From Thermoplasmata archaeon (GTDB lineage Archaea; Thermoplasmatota; Thermoplasmata; Thermoplasmatales; Thermoplasmataceae), in assembly GCA_021845155.1 (NCBI GenBank), contig JAKBSB010000069.1, positions 1 to 6,767 on the forward strand: a stretch of 6,767 nucleotides of DNA. Reading direction: 5' to 3'. Shown piece by piece: positions 1 to 6,155 of this stretch. The position numbers and the translations under genes are program-made. Position 1 is the stretch's first letter. Every line of letters begins with the position of its first letter. The notes below the pieces were generated by a model that saw only the letters and a program-made list of their open reading frames with translations, had not been told where the DNA came from and did not search any database.

Positions 1-9
1 TTCCGATCT
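1..9. other. Probable Illumina adapter remnant at the contig end
   Basis: The window opens with TTCCGATCT, the last nine bases of the common Illumina adapter; on the other strand it reads AGATCGGAA, the start of the read-through adapter. It sits at the very edge and directly abuts the outer end of a perfect 18-base inverted repeat. The position and the exact boundary make chance unlikely. These bases should not be treated as genomic, and the aldehyde dehydrogenase codons they form are not real. Confidence 0.88.
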
Positions 10-670
10 TAGTCAAGCCCGCAAGCTCCTCCCCGACCATATTTCCAGGCCCTGTGATAACATTGAATACTCCTTTCGGTACGCCTGCTTTTTCCATAAT
101 TTCACTGAGCTTCATCGTTGAAAGTGGGGTATAGCTTGCGGGCTTGACTACAACTGAGTTACCAACAGCAATTGCAGGAAAGGCTCTCCATATTACCATC
201 ATGAGAGGGTAGTTCCACGGTGTTATGACACCCACAGTGCCAATAGGTTCTCTCCGGATCGCACTGGTTCCGTCCTGGACATACTCTCCCATGGCCTTTC
301 CCTCGAGTATCCTCGCTGATCCAGCTATGAAGCGTATATTGTCAAGTGTGTATGGTATGTCGTAACCTGACACCTGTTTAATGCTCTTTCCTGCGTTCAA
401 TGTCTCCAATTCGACAAATTTTGCCGACTCTTTTTCCAGCAGGTCAGCGACCTTGAACAGAACGCTTGATCTTTCACCTGGAGATAACCTGCTCCATGAT
501 CCCGATTCAAATGACGTTCTGGCTGCATCTATAGCCCGTCCTACATCATCTTTGCTTGCAGATGGGACTCTTGCGATAATTTCCCCGTTAGCCGGATTTC
601 TAACATCTATCTGTTTATGGTCTGATGAATCAACCATTTCTCCATCAATAAACATTTTGAATGTCTCCAT
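1..670 (-). CDS. Aldehyde dehydrogenase, N-terminal part (partial, cut at window edge)
   Basis: This gene encodes the N-terminal 223 residues or so of an NAD(P)-dependent aldehyde dehydrogenase, which oxidises an aldehyde to its carboxylic acid in the cytoplasm. Full-length relatives have about 480-500 residues. Visible hallmarks are the early FIDGE strand (residues 7-11), the NPANGE turn (25-30), the RREPIG stretch (139-144), the PWNYP motif (151-155) whose Asn153 matches the oxyanion-hole asparagine, and Lys176 in VVKPAS, which binds the cofactor ribose/phosphate. The catalytic Cys and Glu lie beyond the window. From memory of family sequences, the region around residues 103-160 is closest to gamma-aminobutyraldehyde (PatD/YdcW) and betaine-aldehyde dehydrogenases; the substrate remains inferred. 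The start at 670 is supported by a GGGAGG ribosome-binding site 10 bases upstream. It follows the alcohol dehydrogenase gene by 4 bases, so they are probably one transcript. Residues 217-223 are probably artefactual (see the inverted repeat and adapter at 1-27). Confidence 0.93.
   Translation of the reverse strand, partial: METFKMFIDGEMVDSSDHKQIDVRNPANGEIIARVPSASKDDVGRAIDAARTSFESGSWSRLSPGERSSVLFKVADLLEKESAKFVELETLNAGKSIKQVSGYDIPYTLDNIRFIAGSARILEGKAMGEYVQDGTSAIRREPIGTVGVITPWNYPLMMVIWRAFPAIAVGNSVVVKPASYTPLSTMKLSEIMEKAGVPKGVFNVITGPGNMVGEELAGLTKIG
10..150. repeat. Perfect 18-bp inverted repeat (10-27 and 133-150), probable fold-back artefact
   Basis: Bases 10-27 (TAGTCAAGCCCGCAAGCT) are the exact reverse complement of 133-150, with 105 bases between. 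The match stops on the outside exactly where the adapter begins, and on the inside at the palindromic tetramer AGCT. This is what results when a single-stranded fragment end folds back, primes on a short AGCT match, is filled in to the fragment's 5' end, and then receives an adapter. The copy at 133-150 fits the aldehyde dehydrogenase family (VVVKPAS). The copy at 10-27 falls where the family normally has a poorly matching segment around an HP dipeptide, and gives AGLTKIG instead. So 133-150 is genomic and most of 10-27 is probably synthetic. Confidence 0.88.
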
Positions 671-674
671 TATA

Positions 675-1931
675 TCACTTCCTCCCGGAATCATTGTAAT
701 TCTCAAACGTACCGTCAAACATGTTTGTAATCAACCTGATGGAGTTTTCCTTAGTAAGTCTCCTCGGGTTGAATCTTGGAAGATCGTACAATTTTTGCCT
801 CGATTCAAAAATATAGTTTGCAAACTTTTCAATATCTCCTTTCGGGAAATTTATATCTTTAAGAGTGGTTGGCATTTCCAAATCTTCCAGGAGAGTGATG
901 ATGGCAGACGGAATTTTTGCTGCAACTGTCCTTGGTGATTCTCCTTTGTGCTTAACCCCAAATATTCTGGCAAGAGATGATATTTTGTTATAAGCAGCTG
1001 AAATGTTAAAATCAAGTATATATGGAAGGGAGAGACCCACGGCAACACCATGTATAGCACCATATTTTGGTCCAAATGCCTCCCCGAGACAATGTCCCAG
1101 AATGGATGGTCCCGCCACCCAGGGATATGTTATAACCATTCCGCCCAGCATGGCTCCCATTGACATCGAAGATCTTGCCTCAATGTTTCCGGGATCATTG
1201 TATGCAGTCCTGAGGTTGTTGGATATAAGTGTGGCCGCTTTTGTTGCCATGCCATCTGAAATTGCATTGGCTTCCTTGCTTATGAGACCCTCAATATTAT
1301 GTGCAAGTGCATCCATTCCACTTGCGGCGGTTGTTCTTGGAGGTGCGCTCAAATTAAGTACCGGATCCACTAATGCAGTGTCGGCAAGGAGGTTACTGCT
1401 TGCTGCCCAGGTCTTGTACATAGTATCCTTTTCAATTACAACGGACATATTTGATACTTCGCTTCCTGTCCCTCCGGTGGTGGGTATGAGAATTTTCGGA
1501 ACACCAGGATTTTTAAATCTATCCTCTACTGGTGTAAGGTAGTCTTTTGGTTCGCCTGGGTTGGTAATCATGCTGGCCACCATTTTGCTTGTATCCAGCA
1601 CACTTCCGCCTCCTATGCCTAAAACCGAGTCAAATTCACTATTTTCCCTTGCAAATGAAACGGCTTTCACGATATTTTCCATGGTTGGCTCGTTTGAGAT
1701 ATCTTCGTAGATTTCGTACCTGATTCCAGAACTGGAGATTGACTCTACTGCCTCATTCAAAAGACCGAACTTATGCACATTTGGATCCGTCACAATTAGA
1801 ACATTTTTCTTTTCTATGCCAGATAACTCCTTCCCCACAGTTTTTGACATATTCTTTCCGAAAATAATTCGCTTCACCTGGTCAAACCTGAGATCCATGT
1901 CATACCGGTATCTGTATTCCGTGTGATTCAT
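675..1931 (-). CDS. Iron-containing (group III) alcohol dehydrogenase
   Basis: A complete 418-residue member of the iron-dependent alcohol dehydrogenase family, close to the usual 380-420 residues. It interconverts an alcohol and an aldehyde or ketone with NAD(P) in the cytoplasm. The N-terminal half is the dinucleotide-binding domain: the RIIFGK strand (21-26), the LIVTDP segment (45-50), the GGGS cofactor loop (107-110) and the PTTGGTGSE motif (150-158). The C-terminal helical half carries the metal ligands expected for the family: Asp207 and His211 in GMDALAH, His280 in GHCLGE, and His294 in GAIHG. All four are present, so an active metal site is likely. The ATG at 1931 is the first in frame and has a TATA-like box about 20-27 bases upstream, consistent with a leaderless message; Met12 is a possible shorter start. 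It is the first gene of an operon with the aldehyde dehydrogenase. The pairing recalls the Bacillus choline-oxidising GbsB/GbsA pair, but the substrate cannot be read from the sequence. Confidence 0.96.
   Translation of the reverse strand: MNHTEYRYRYDMDLRFDQVKRIIFGKNMSKTVGKELSGIEKKNVLIVTDPNVHKFGLLNEAVESISSSGIRYEIYEDISNEPTMENIVKAVSFARENSEFDSVLGIGGGSVLDTSKMVASMITNPGEPKDYLTPVEDRFKNPGVPKILIPTTGGTGSEVSNMSVVIEKDTMYKTWAASSNLLADTALVDPVLNLSAPPRTTAASGMDALAHNIEGLISKEANAISDGMATKAATLISNNLRTAYNDPGNIEARSSMSMGAMLGGMVITYPWVAGPSILGHCLGEAFGPKYGAIHGVAVGLSLPYILDFNISAAYNKISSLARIFGVKHKGESPRTVAAKIPSAIITLLEDLEMPTTLKDINFPKGDIEKFANYIFESRQKLYDLPRFNPRRLTKENSIRLITNMFDGTFENYNDSGRK
681..686 (-). promoter_or_regulatory. Shine-Dalgarno site of the aldehyde dehydrogenase gene
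   Basis: On the minus strand GGGAGG lies 10 bases before the ATG at 670. It is embedded in the last codons (Gly-Arg) of the upstream alcohol dehydrogenase gene, whose TGA stop lies between the site and the ATG. This decides the aldehyde dehydrogenase start and points to translation from a shared message, unlike the genes in this window that look leaderless. Confidence 0.75.
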
Positions 1932-1950
1932 GAGTTAGAAATGTGGAATT

Positions 1951-1958
1951 GTATTTAA
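1951..1958 (-). promoter_or_regulatory. Candidate TATA box of the alcohol/aldehyde dehydrogenase operon
   Basis: On the minus strand TTAAATAC lies 20-27 bases before the ATG at 1931, inside an A/T-rich run. At this spacing archaeal transcription would begin at or very near the start codon, giving a leaderless message. No Shine-Dalgarno sequence is seen before this ATG, which agrees. Confidence 0.55.
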
Positions 1959-1999
1959 TTTTTTATCAGTGACCGCTCTAGAAATGAAGCAGGGGAAAT

Positions 2000-2007
2000 G
2001 TTAAGTA
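2000..2007 (+). promoter_or_regulatory. Candidate TATA-like element of the ABC ATPase gene (GTTAAGTA)
   Basis: GTTAAGTA is preceded by a purine-rich GGGGAAAT segment that could serve as the BRE. Its TTAAGTA core starts 35 bases before the ATG at 2036, which would place transcription start about 5-8 bases before that ATG. The same octamer recurs at 3226-3233, with its core starting 36 bases before the binding-protein ATG, which supports a functional role. It could instead be an operator shared by the two units. Confidence 0.45.
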
Positions 2008-2035
2008 AAGAGTGCAATATTTGGTTCAATGAATC

Positions 2036-3151
2036 ATGGAAGGTCGATATAGGATGACGGAAAACAACCCTATTATAAGGGTTAAAAACCTCAACAAGTC
2101 CTTCGGCGACAAACTTGTCCTGAAGGGAATAAATTTTGAAGTTTTCAAAGGGGAACTTTTTGTAATTGTGGGTTACAGTGGTTCTGGAAAGTCAACTCTA
2201 TTGAGAGTATTGGCTGGCCTTGAAGAACTGGATAATGGTGAGATATTTTTCAATGGTGCGGACGTTTCAAAGATTCCTCCCCAGAAGAGGAAGATCGGCA
2301 TGGTTTTCCAGGATTATGCCGTCTGGCCCCACATGAGTGTCAGGAAGAACATTGAGTTTGTTCTTAAGGCAGACCGAACAAATGCCTCCAGGCGTGATGA
2401 GTTTATCCTGGATCTTCTCACAAAAGTTGGACTTTCAGAAAAAATTGACAGTACTCCGTCACAGCTCTCCGGAGGACAGTTGCAGAGAGTAGCACTGGCC
2501 AGGGCACTTGCAGTTGAGCCTGACATACTTTTAATGGATGAGCCGTTAAGCAACCTTGACAGGCAGGTAAAAAAGGCGCTTCAACTTGAAATACTGAGAA
2601 TAACAAAAGAAATGGGAGTTACAACGCTATTTGTTACTCATGATCAGGAAGAGGCACAGCTGCTTGCAGACAGGATTGCGGTCATGAATTCCGGTGAAAT
2701 AGAGCAAATTGGAAATCAGCGCATTTTCTATGAAAATCCGGCAAATCCCGTGGTTGCTTCGTTCATGGATGAGGTGATCCAGTATAGAGGAGTGATAGAA
2801 GGTTTAAATCATGAAAAATACAGTATCAGGATCCAAGACAAGATCGTCGAGATGTCCCCAATCAACCAAACTTCACTGAAGAAATCAGATCACTGCGATA
2901 TTTGCCTTCGAATGACTGATCTAAGGCTCAGGGACGATGGATGGATAGACGGCACTGTAATTTCGGAAAAGTTTTTTTCTGGCAAAAACCACCTCATAAT
3001 TAATCTGAATAATGATCTTACGGTCAATCTTGAGGTTGATGATGACGTGAACAAGGAGTTTGGAACGAAAGTAAAACTGTCCACTGCGGAGAATAGGGCA
3101 ATGATATTTTCTCAAGAACCAAAACTGGAGAATAAGACTGTGACGGTTTAA
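2036..3151 (+). CDS. ABC transporter ATP-binding protein (FbpC/PotA-like importer ATPase)
   Basis: A 371-residue ATPase that energises the neighbouring importer from the cytoplasmic face of the membrane. All nucleotide-binding motifs are intact: the A-loop aromatic Phe23, Walker A GYSGSGKST (46-54), Q-loop Gln92, signature LSGGQLQ (144-150), Walker B ILLMDEP (164-170), D-loop SNLD (172-175) and switch His202. Residues from about 245 to 357 form a C-terminal regulatory region of the TOBE type, as in ATPases for ferric iron, polyamines, phosphonates, sulfate and sugars. The length fits that group. His286-Cys287-x-x-Cys290 in this region is unusual. The start is not certain: ATG 2036 lies 35 bases from a TATA-like element, while the in-frame ATG at 2054 (Met7) has GGAAGGT nine bases upstream and would also keep every motif. 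A 111-base gap separates it from the binding-protein gene. Membership in the importer is inferred from position and family; the substrate is not identified. Confidence 0.95.
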   Translation: MEGRYRMTENNPIIRVKNLNKSFGDKLVLKGINFEVFKGELFVIVGYSGSGKSTLLRVLAGLEELDNGEIFFNGADVSKIPPQKRKIGMVFQDYAVWPHMSVRKNIEFVLKADRTNASRRDEFILDLLTKVGLSEKIDSTPSQLSGGQLQRVALARALAVEPDILLMDEPLSNLDRQVKKALQLEILRITKEMGVTTLFVTHDQEEAQLLADRIAVMNSGEIEQIGNQRIFYENPANPVVASFMDEVIQYRGVIEGLNHEKYSIRIQDKIVEMSPINQTSLKKSDHCDICLRMTDLRLRDDGWIDGTVISEKFFSGKNHLIINLNNDLTVNLEVDDDVNKEFGTKVKLSTAENRAMIFSQEPKLENKTVTV

Positions 3152-3209
3152 GCCTTATTGGAAAACCGGAAATGGCCTGCTTTCCTTCGCTAGGTATTAG
3201 AGATATAGA

Positions 3210-3219
3210 AAATATATAA
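3210..3219 (+). promoter_or_regulatory. Alternative TATA box of the binding-protein gene
   Basis: AAATATATAA, preceded by AGA-rich sequence, is the better match to the archaeal TATA consensus in the 111-base gap between the ATPase and binding-protein genes. It ends 43 bases before the ATG at 3263, so it would give a leader of roughly 20-25 bases. No Shine-Dalgarno site is seen in that leader, so the closer GTTAAGTA element is an equal candidate. Confidence 0.4.
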
Positions 3220-3225
3220 CAAAGG

Positions 3226-3233
3226 GTTAAGTA
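3226..3233 (+). promoter_or_regulatory. GTTAAGTA element upstream of the binding-protein gene
   Basis: This octamer is identical to the one at 2000-2007 before the ATPase gene, and its TTAAGTA core starts 36 bases before ATG 3263 versus 35 bases before ATG 2036. It is flanked by GGG and CCC, giving GGGTTAAGTACCC. Its AAGTA also pairs with TACTT at 3246-3250 in an imperfect dyad. It may be a weak TATA element giving a leader of only a few bases, or a regulator-binding site common to both transcription units. Confidence 0.4.
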
Positions 3234-3262
3234 CCCATTTTTCAATACTTCCCCGATAGTAC

Positions 3263-4465
3263 ATGAATAAAAAAACTGGAATTATTGCTGCTATTGTCGT
3301 GATAGTGGTTGTAATAGCTGGCGTGGCAATTGGGATTACTTATCTTAATTCCAGCAAGGCACCCTCTAAGGAGGTAGTGATCTATGCGGATTACGGATCA
3401 AGCATTGCATCCAATTATTTTGCTAATTTCACCAATGCCACTGGAATTAAAGTTGTGGCAACGTACGGTTCCATGGGAACCCTTGTGGGTAAACTCATAG
3501 CTGATCAATCCAGCCCTCAGGCGGATGTGCTCTTTGGTGGCGCACCTTCAGCATATATAAGCGCAGAGAGCCATGGAATATTTCAGAGCTATACACCTTC
3601 GGCCATATCGAACCAGAGTGAATACCTCCATGGGGGATTGTGGAGATCTGCCAACTGGACATGGTATCCTTTCACTTATGCGGTGCTTGGGCTTTCCATC
3701 AACACAAATAATCTCCCGGCAAATGAGATACCCACATCTTTCCTGAATCTTACTAACTCGATGTACAAAGGAAAGATTATCATGGAGAACCCATCGACCT
3801 CTACAACAACCGGTATCGCATTCTACTCCCTCGTATACCAGTATTATATGCAGAAGGCTGACAACAATACCGCAGTTGCCAAGGCAAATTTCAAGACGTA
3901 CATGAACGCTCTTGCAAACAATTCTGTGACACCCATTCAATCTGATGATGAGAATGCAGAAGTGGCACTGGGACAAAGCAGTACAGCAGCAATCACTTTT
4001 GACTGGACATATATGCCCAGCCTGTATGCCTCTGAGAATGGATACCACCTTGCACCCGACCTGTTAAATTCCACAGTGCTTGGCCCAACTGCAATGTCCA
4101 TTGTCAAAGGAGCTCCTCATATGACCTATGCGCAGGACTTTGTCAACTGGGTCTTATCCACACAAGGTCAGCAGAACATTACCAAAGTGTTCCACAAGCC
4201 TCCGATTATTTCAGGGGTTCCCATACCTGCAGGATCATTTTCCATAAATCAGGTCAAGAACGATATCTTCCCATACAACCAGACATTCACCACAAACAAT
4301 GCAAACTACATAGACTCAGTCTTCAGTAACGCGACTGCATCTGCCAGTGTGGTTGTTGGGAGTACCCCTTACTCCCCATTCAGTTCCGGAGTCACACAAA
4401 ATAATTTTATAGATACTAGCCTTGCCATGACTTATCAGAAGGCTTATGATCTTAATGAGGTTTAA
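3263..4465 (+). CDS. Membrane-anchored ABC transporter substrate-binding protein
   Basis: A 400-residue extracellular solute-binding protein of the periplasmic-binding-protein type II fold, similar in build to ferric, thiamine and phosphonate binding proteins. Two lysines (3-4) precede one hydrophobic segment (about 7-28), a signal anchor or secretion signal. There is no lipobox and no cysteine in the protein, so lipid attachment through cysteine is not expected. The first strand EVVIYADYG (37-45), the NATGIKV segment (58-64) and the ADVLFGG loop (87-93) are family hallmarks. The region GQSSTAAITFDWTY (237-250) matches where ferric-binding relatives usually carry an iron-binding Tyr-Tyr pair; that pair is absent there, although Tyr194-Tyr195 occurs elsewhere. 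Twelve Asn-X-Ser/Thr sequons suggest heavy N-glycosylation outside the cell. It delivers its ligand to the permease encoded next, whose start overlaps its last codons. The ligand is unknown; iron is possible but not supported by residues. Confidence 0.92.
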   Translation: MNKKTGIIAAIVVIVVVIAGVAIGITYLNSSKAPSKEVVIYADYGSSIASNYFANFTNATGIKVVATYGSMGTLVGKLIADQSSPQADVLFGGAPSAYISAESHGIFQSYTPSAISNQSEYLHGGLWRSANWTWYPFTYAVLGLSINTNNLPANEIPTSFLNLTNSMYKGKIIMENPSTSTTTGIAFYSLVYQYYMQKADNNTAVAKANFKTYMNALANNSVTPIQSDDENAEVALGQSSTAAITFDWTYMPSLYASENGYHLAPDLLNSTVLGPTAMSIVKGAPHMTYAQDFVNWVLSTQGQQNITKVFHKPPIISGVPIPAGSFSINQVKNDIFPYNQTFTTNNANYIDSVFSNATASASVVVGSTPYSPFSSGVTQNNFIDTSLAMTYQKAYDLNEV

Positions 4466-6104
4466 AGGGCTATCTCTCTATTTTTTAATTTTAATTATAT
4501 TTGCATTTTTGATAATACTACCACTCTTAAGTTTTTTTATGACCTCATTGACTGGAGTTCCAGATGCAATCCTTCTTATTTTTACAAATCCATCATCCCT
4601 TCATTTTTCACTGTCCGGTTACCTGACCGTATTCCATAACCGCTTTTACAGGAAGGACATAATAGATACTATTGAAATGAGCCTGTCAGTGGTTGCCCTT
4701 TCATTCGTCCTTTCGCTACCTATTGCAATCCTTTTCAGCAGGGTTGAGACCAGGGCAAAGTTGATCATAAGAACCATACTTATGATAAGTTTAGCCATCC
4801 CGGGTTTTATAATATCCTATGTCTTTATCATAATGGATAGCATTTCTGGAGGTGCCCTGAACCAGATATACTCTTTCTATGGCCTGATAGTTGTCATGAC
4901 CATTGCAATGATTCCTTTCATGGTAAACTATCTTACATTGTCCTTCAACAATCTTGATTACAGAATGGTCGAAGCTTCCATTGCCAATGGAAATTCCAGG
5001 ATCAAAACTTTTTTTGGTGTTTCACTACCTCTCCTGACCCCAGGAGTTGTTTCTGGAACAGTCATTGTTTTCCTGCTTACAACAGGGTCCCTATCTGTCC
5101 CTCTTCTTCTTGCACCTCCGTCTTTCCAGGTCTTAAGTTCCGCGGCATATACTCAGCTGTTTTCATATTTTAACTGGAGACTCGCAACATCCATGCTGTT
5201 TGTACTGTTTATAATTAATTTTGTCGCAATAGTGCTTCAGACCTATATATCCAGGAACAGGTATGCAACAATACAGGGGAAGGGATTTCATCAGAAACTT
5301 ATTAAGAAAAGGTCGCTGAAGGTTGTTCTGATAGTGTATTCATCAATTATCAGTGTTCTTCCAATTGTTGAAATTATCATAATTACACTCAGTGGATTTT
5401 CAACAAGATGGATTCTTACAATTTTTCCAAACAACGCAAATACAACAAGTTTTTCGACTGCTTTGAGTCTCTATCCTTTTTCCGTGTGGTCAACCATAAT
5501 AACAACCATACTTGCTGGAATTTTAGCCGTAGTTATTTCGGTACTGATATCATACAACTCAAAGATTTCTGGAAACAGGTTCAGGAGAGTACTCAATTTC
5601 ATCATAATGTTGGCATTTGCAATGTCAAACATAATTATCGGAATCAGTTTCCTGTCACTTTACAACAATAACATAACAGGTTTCTTGATAAACAGGGTTC
5701 CTCTGATGATGATATTTGGATACACAACGGGAAGGCTTGGATATGCAAGCAACTCCATCTCCATCTCTTTTGACTCACTGTCCAACAGTCTGCTTGAGGC
5801 TGCCAGGATAATGGGTAAGAAGAGTTATGAGGTATTTACTAAGATTCTTTTCCCACTTGTTCTGCCAGGAATACTTGAAGGTTTCCTTTTTGTAACAGTA
5901 AGATCTGCAATAGATTACGGTTCCACACTATTTCTTGCCCCACAAAACTGGTTTACTCTCTCACTGTCATCCTTCGGCCTTATAACAACAGGTGAGCTAC
6001 ATGCAGGTTCCGCAGCCGCATTTATAATATTGCTCATAGTGATTCCCATTTCAGCGATAACTTATTTCTTCAGGCAGAGAACTTTTCAGGAGGTTCCTGT
6101 ATGA
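4446..6104 (+). CDS. ABC transporter permease with two fused membrane domains (FbpB/ThiP-like)
   Basis: A 552-residue integral membrane protein holding both permease halves in one chain, so a single copy can form the channel of the importer. Each half carries the cytoplasmic EAA loop that docks on the ATPase: Glu176 with Gly182 and Pro195 in the first half, and Glu451-Ala-Ala with Gly457 and Pro470 in the second. Hydrophobic segments near 12-33, 76-98, 106-130, 141-163, 197-223, 246-266, 291-315, 346-369, 383-405, 414-428, 472-486 and 522-543 fit about twelve transmembrane helices, with a basic linker at about 270-292. This is the usual design and size of FbpB/AfuB and ThiP-type permeases. 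The first ATG at 4446 overlaps the binding-protein gene by 20 bases, implying translational coupling. ATG 4455 (Met4) is an alternative; AGAAGG at 4437-4442 is better spaced for it, at 12 bases rather than 3. No cysteine occurs in the protein. Confidence 0.95.
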   Translation: MILMRFKGLSLYFLILIIFAFLIILPLLSFFMTSLTGVPDAILLIFTNPSSLHFSLSGYLTVFHNRFYRKDIIDTIEMSLSVVALSFVLSLPIAILFSRVETRAKLIIRTILMISLAIPGFIISYVFIIMDSISGGALNQIYSFYGLIVVMTIAMIPFMVNYLTLSFNNLDYRMVEASIANGNSRIKTFFGVSLPLLTPGVVSGTVIVFLLTTGSLSVPLLLAPPSFQVLSSAAYTQLFSYFNWRLATSMLFVLFIINFVAIVLQTYISRNRYATIQGKGFHQKLIKKRSLKVVLIVYSSIISVLPIVEIIIITLSGFSTRWILTIFPNNANTTSFSTALSLYPFSVWSTIITTILAGILAVVISVLISYNSKISGNRFRRVLNFIIMLAFAMSNIIIGISFLSLYNNNITGFLINRVPLMMIFGYTTGRLGYASNSISISFDSLSNSLLEAARIMGKKSYEVFTKILFPLVLPGILEGFLFVTVRSAIDYGSTLFLAPQNWFTLSLSSFGLITTGELHAGSAAAFIILLIVIPISAITYFFRQRTFQEVPV

Positions 6105-6107
6105 GAT

Positions 6108-6126
6108 AATTCACAGTAAATGAATT
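6108..6126. repeat. Short inverted repeat between permease and DUF47 genes
   Basis: AATTCA (6108-6113) and TGAATT (6121-6126) are exact reverse complements around a 7-base spacer, starting four bases after the permease stop and touching the next gene's TATA box. The stem has only one G-C pair per arm, so it would make a weak terminator. As DNA it could be a binding site beside the promoter. Chance is a real possibility in A/T-rich sequence. Confidence 0.3.
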
Positions 6127-6136
6127 TTATAAATAT
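6125..6136 (+). promoter_or_regulatory. TATA box of the DUF47/PhoU-like gene
   Basis: TTTTATAAATAT is centred about 26 bases before the ATG at 6156, the standard distance from an archaeal TATA box to the transcription start. Transcription would therefore begin at the start codon itself. No Shine-Dalgarno sequence is seen. This is the best promoter in the window and indicates that the gene is a separate unit from the importer. Confidence 0.7.
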
Positions 6137-6155
6137 GTGATGGTAATGACTGTCA

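Noticed and set aside
381..938. Plus-strand open frame of 185 codons
   Set aside because: It runs antisense across the junction of the aldehyde and alcohol dehydrogenase genes, has no recognisable domain, and both minus-strand genes have clear family motifs.
1003..1542. Plus-strand open frame of 179 codons inside the alcohol dehydrogenase
   Set aside because: It is a complementary shadow of a well-conserved gene, with no promoter or ribosome-binding site of its own.
1936..1986. Direct repeat TAGAAATG (1936-1943 and 1979-1986) in the divergent promoter region
   Set aside because: An eight-base repeat in A/T-rich sequence, with no symmetry and no matching spacing to either start codon, is within chance.
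3168..3185. Possible terminator hairpin GGAAA/TTTCC after the ATPase gene
   Set aside because: The stem is only five pairs with an eight-base loop and no T-run follows; too weak to call.
3548..4048. Minus-strand open frame of 166 codons, rich in cysteine
   Set aside because: It is antisense to the binding-protein gene; the composition looks like reversed coding sequence and no family is recognisable.
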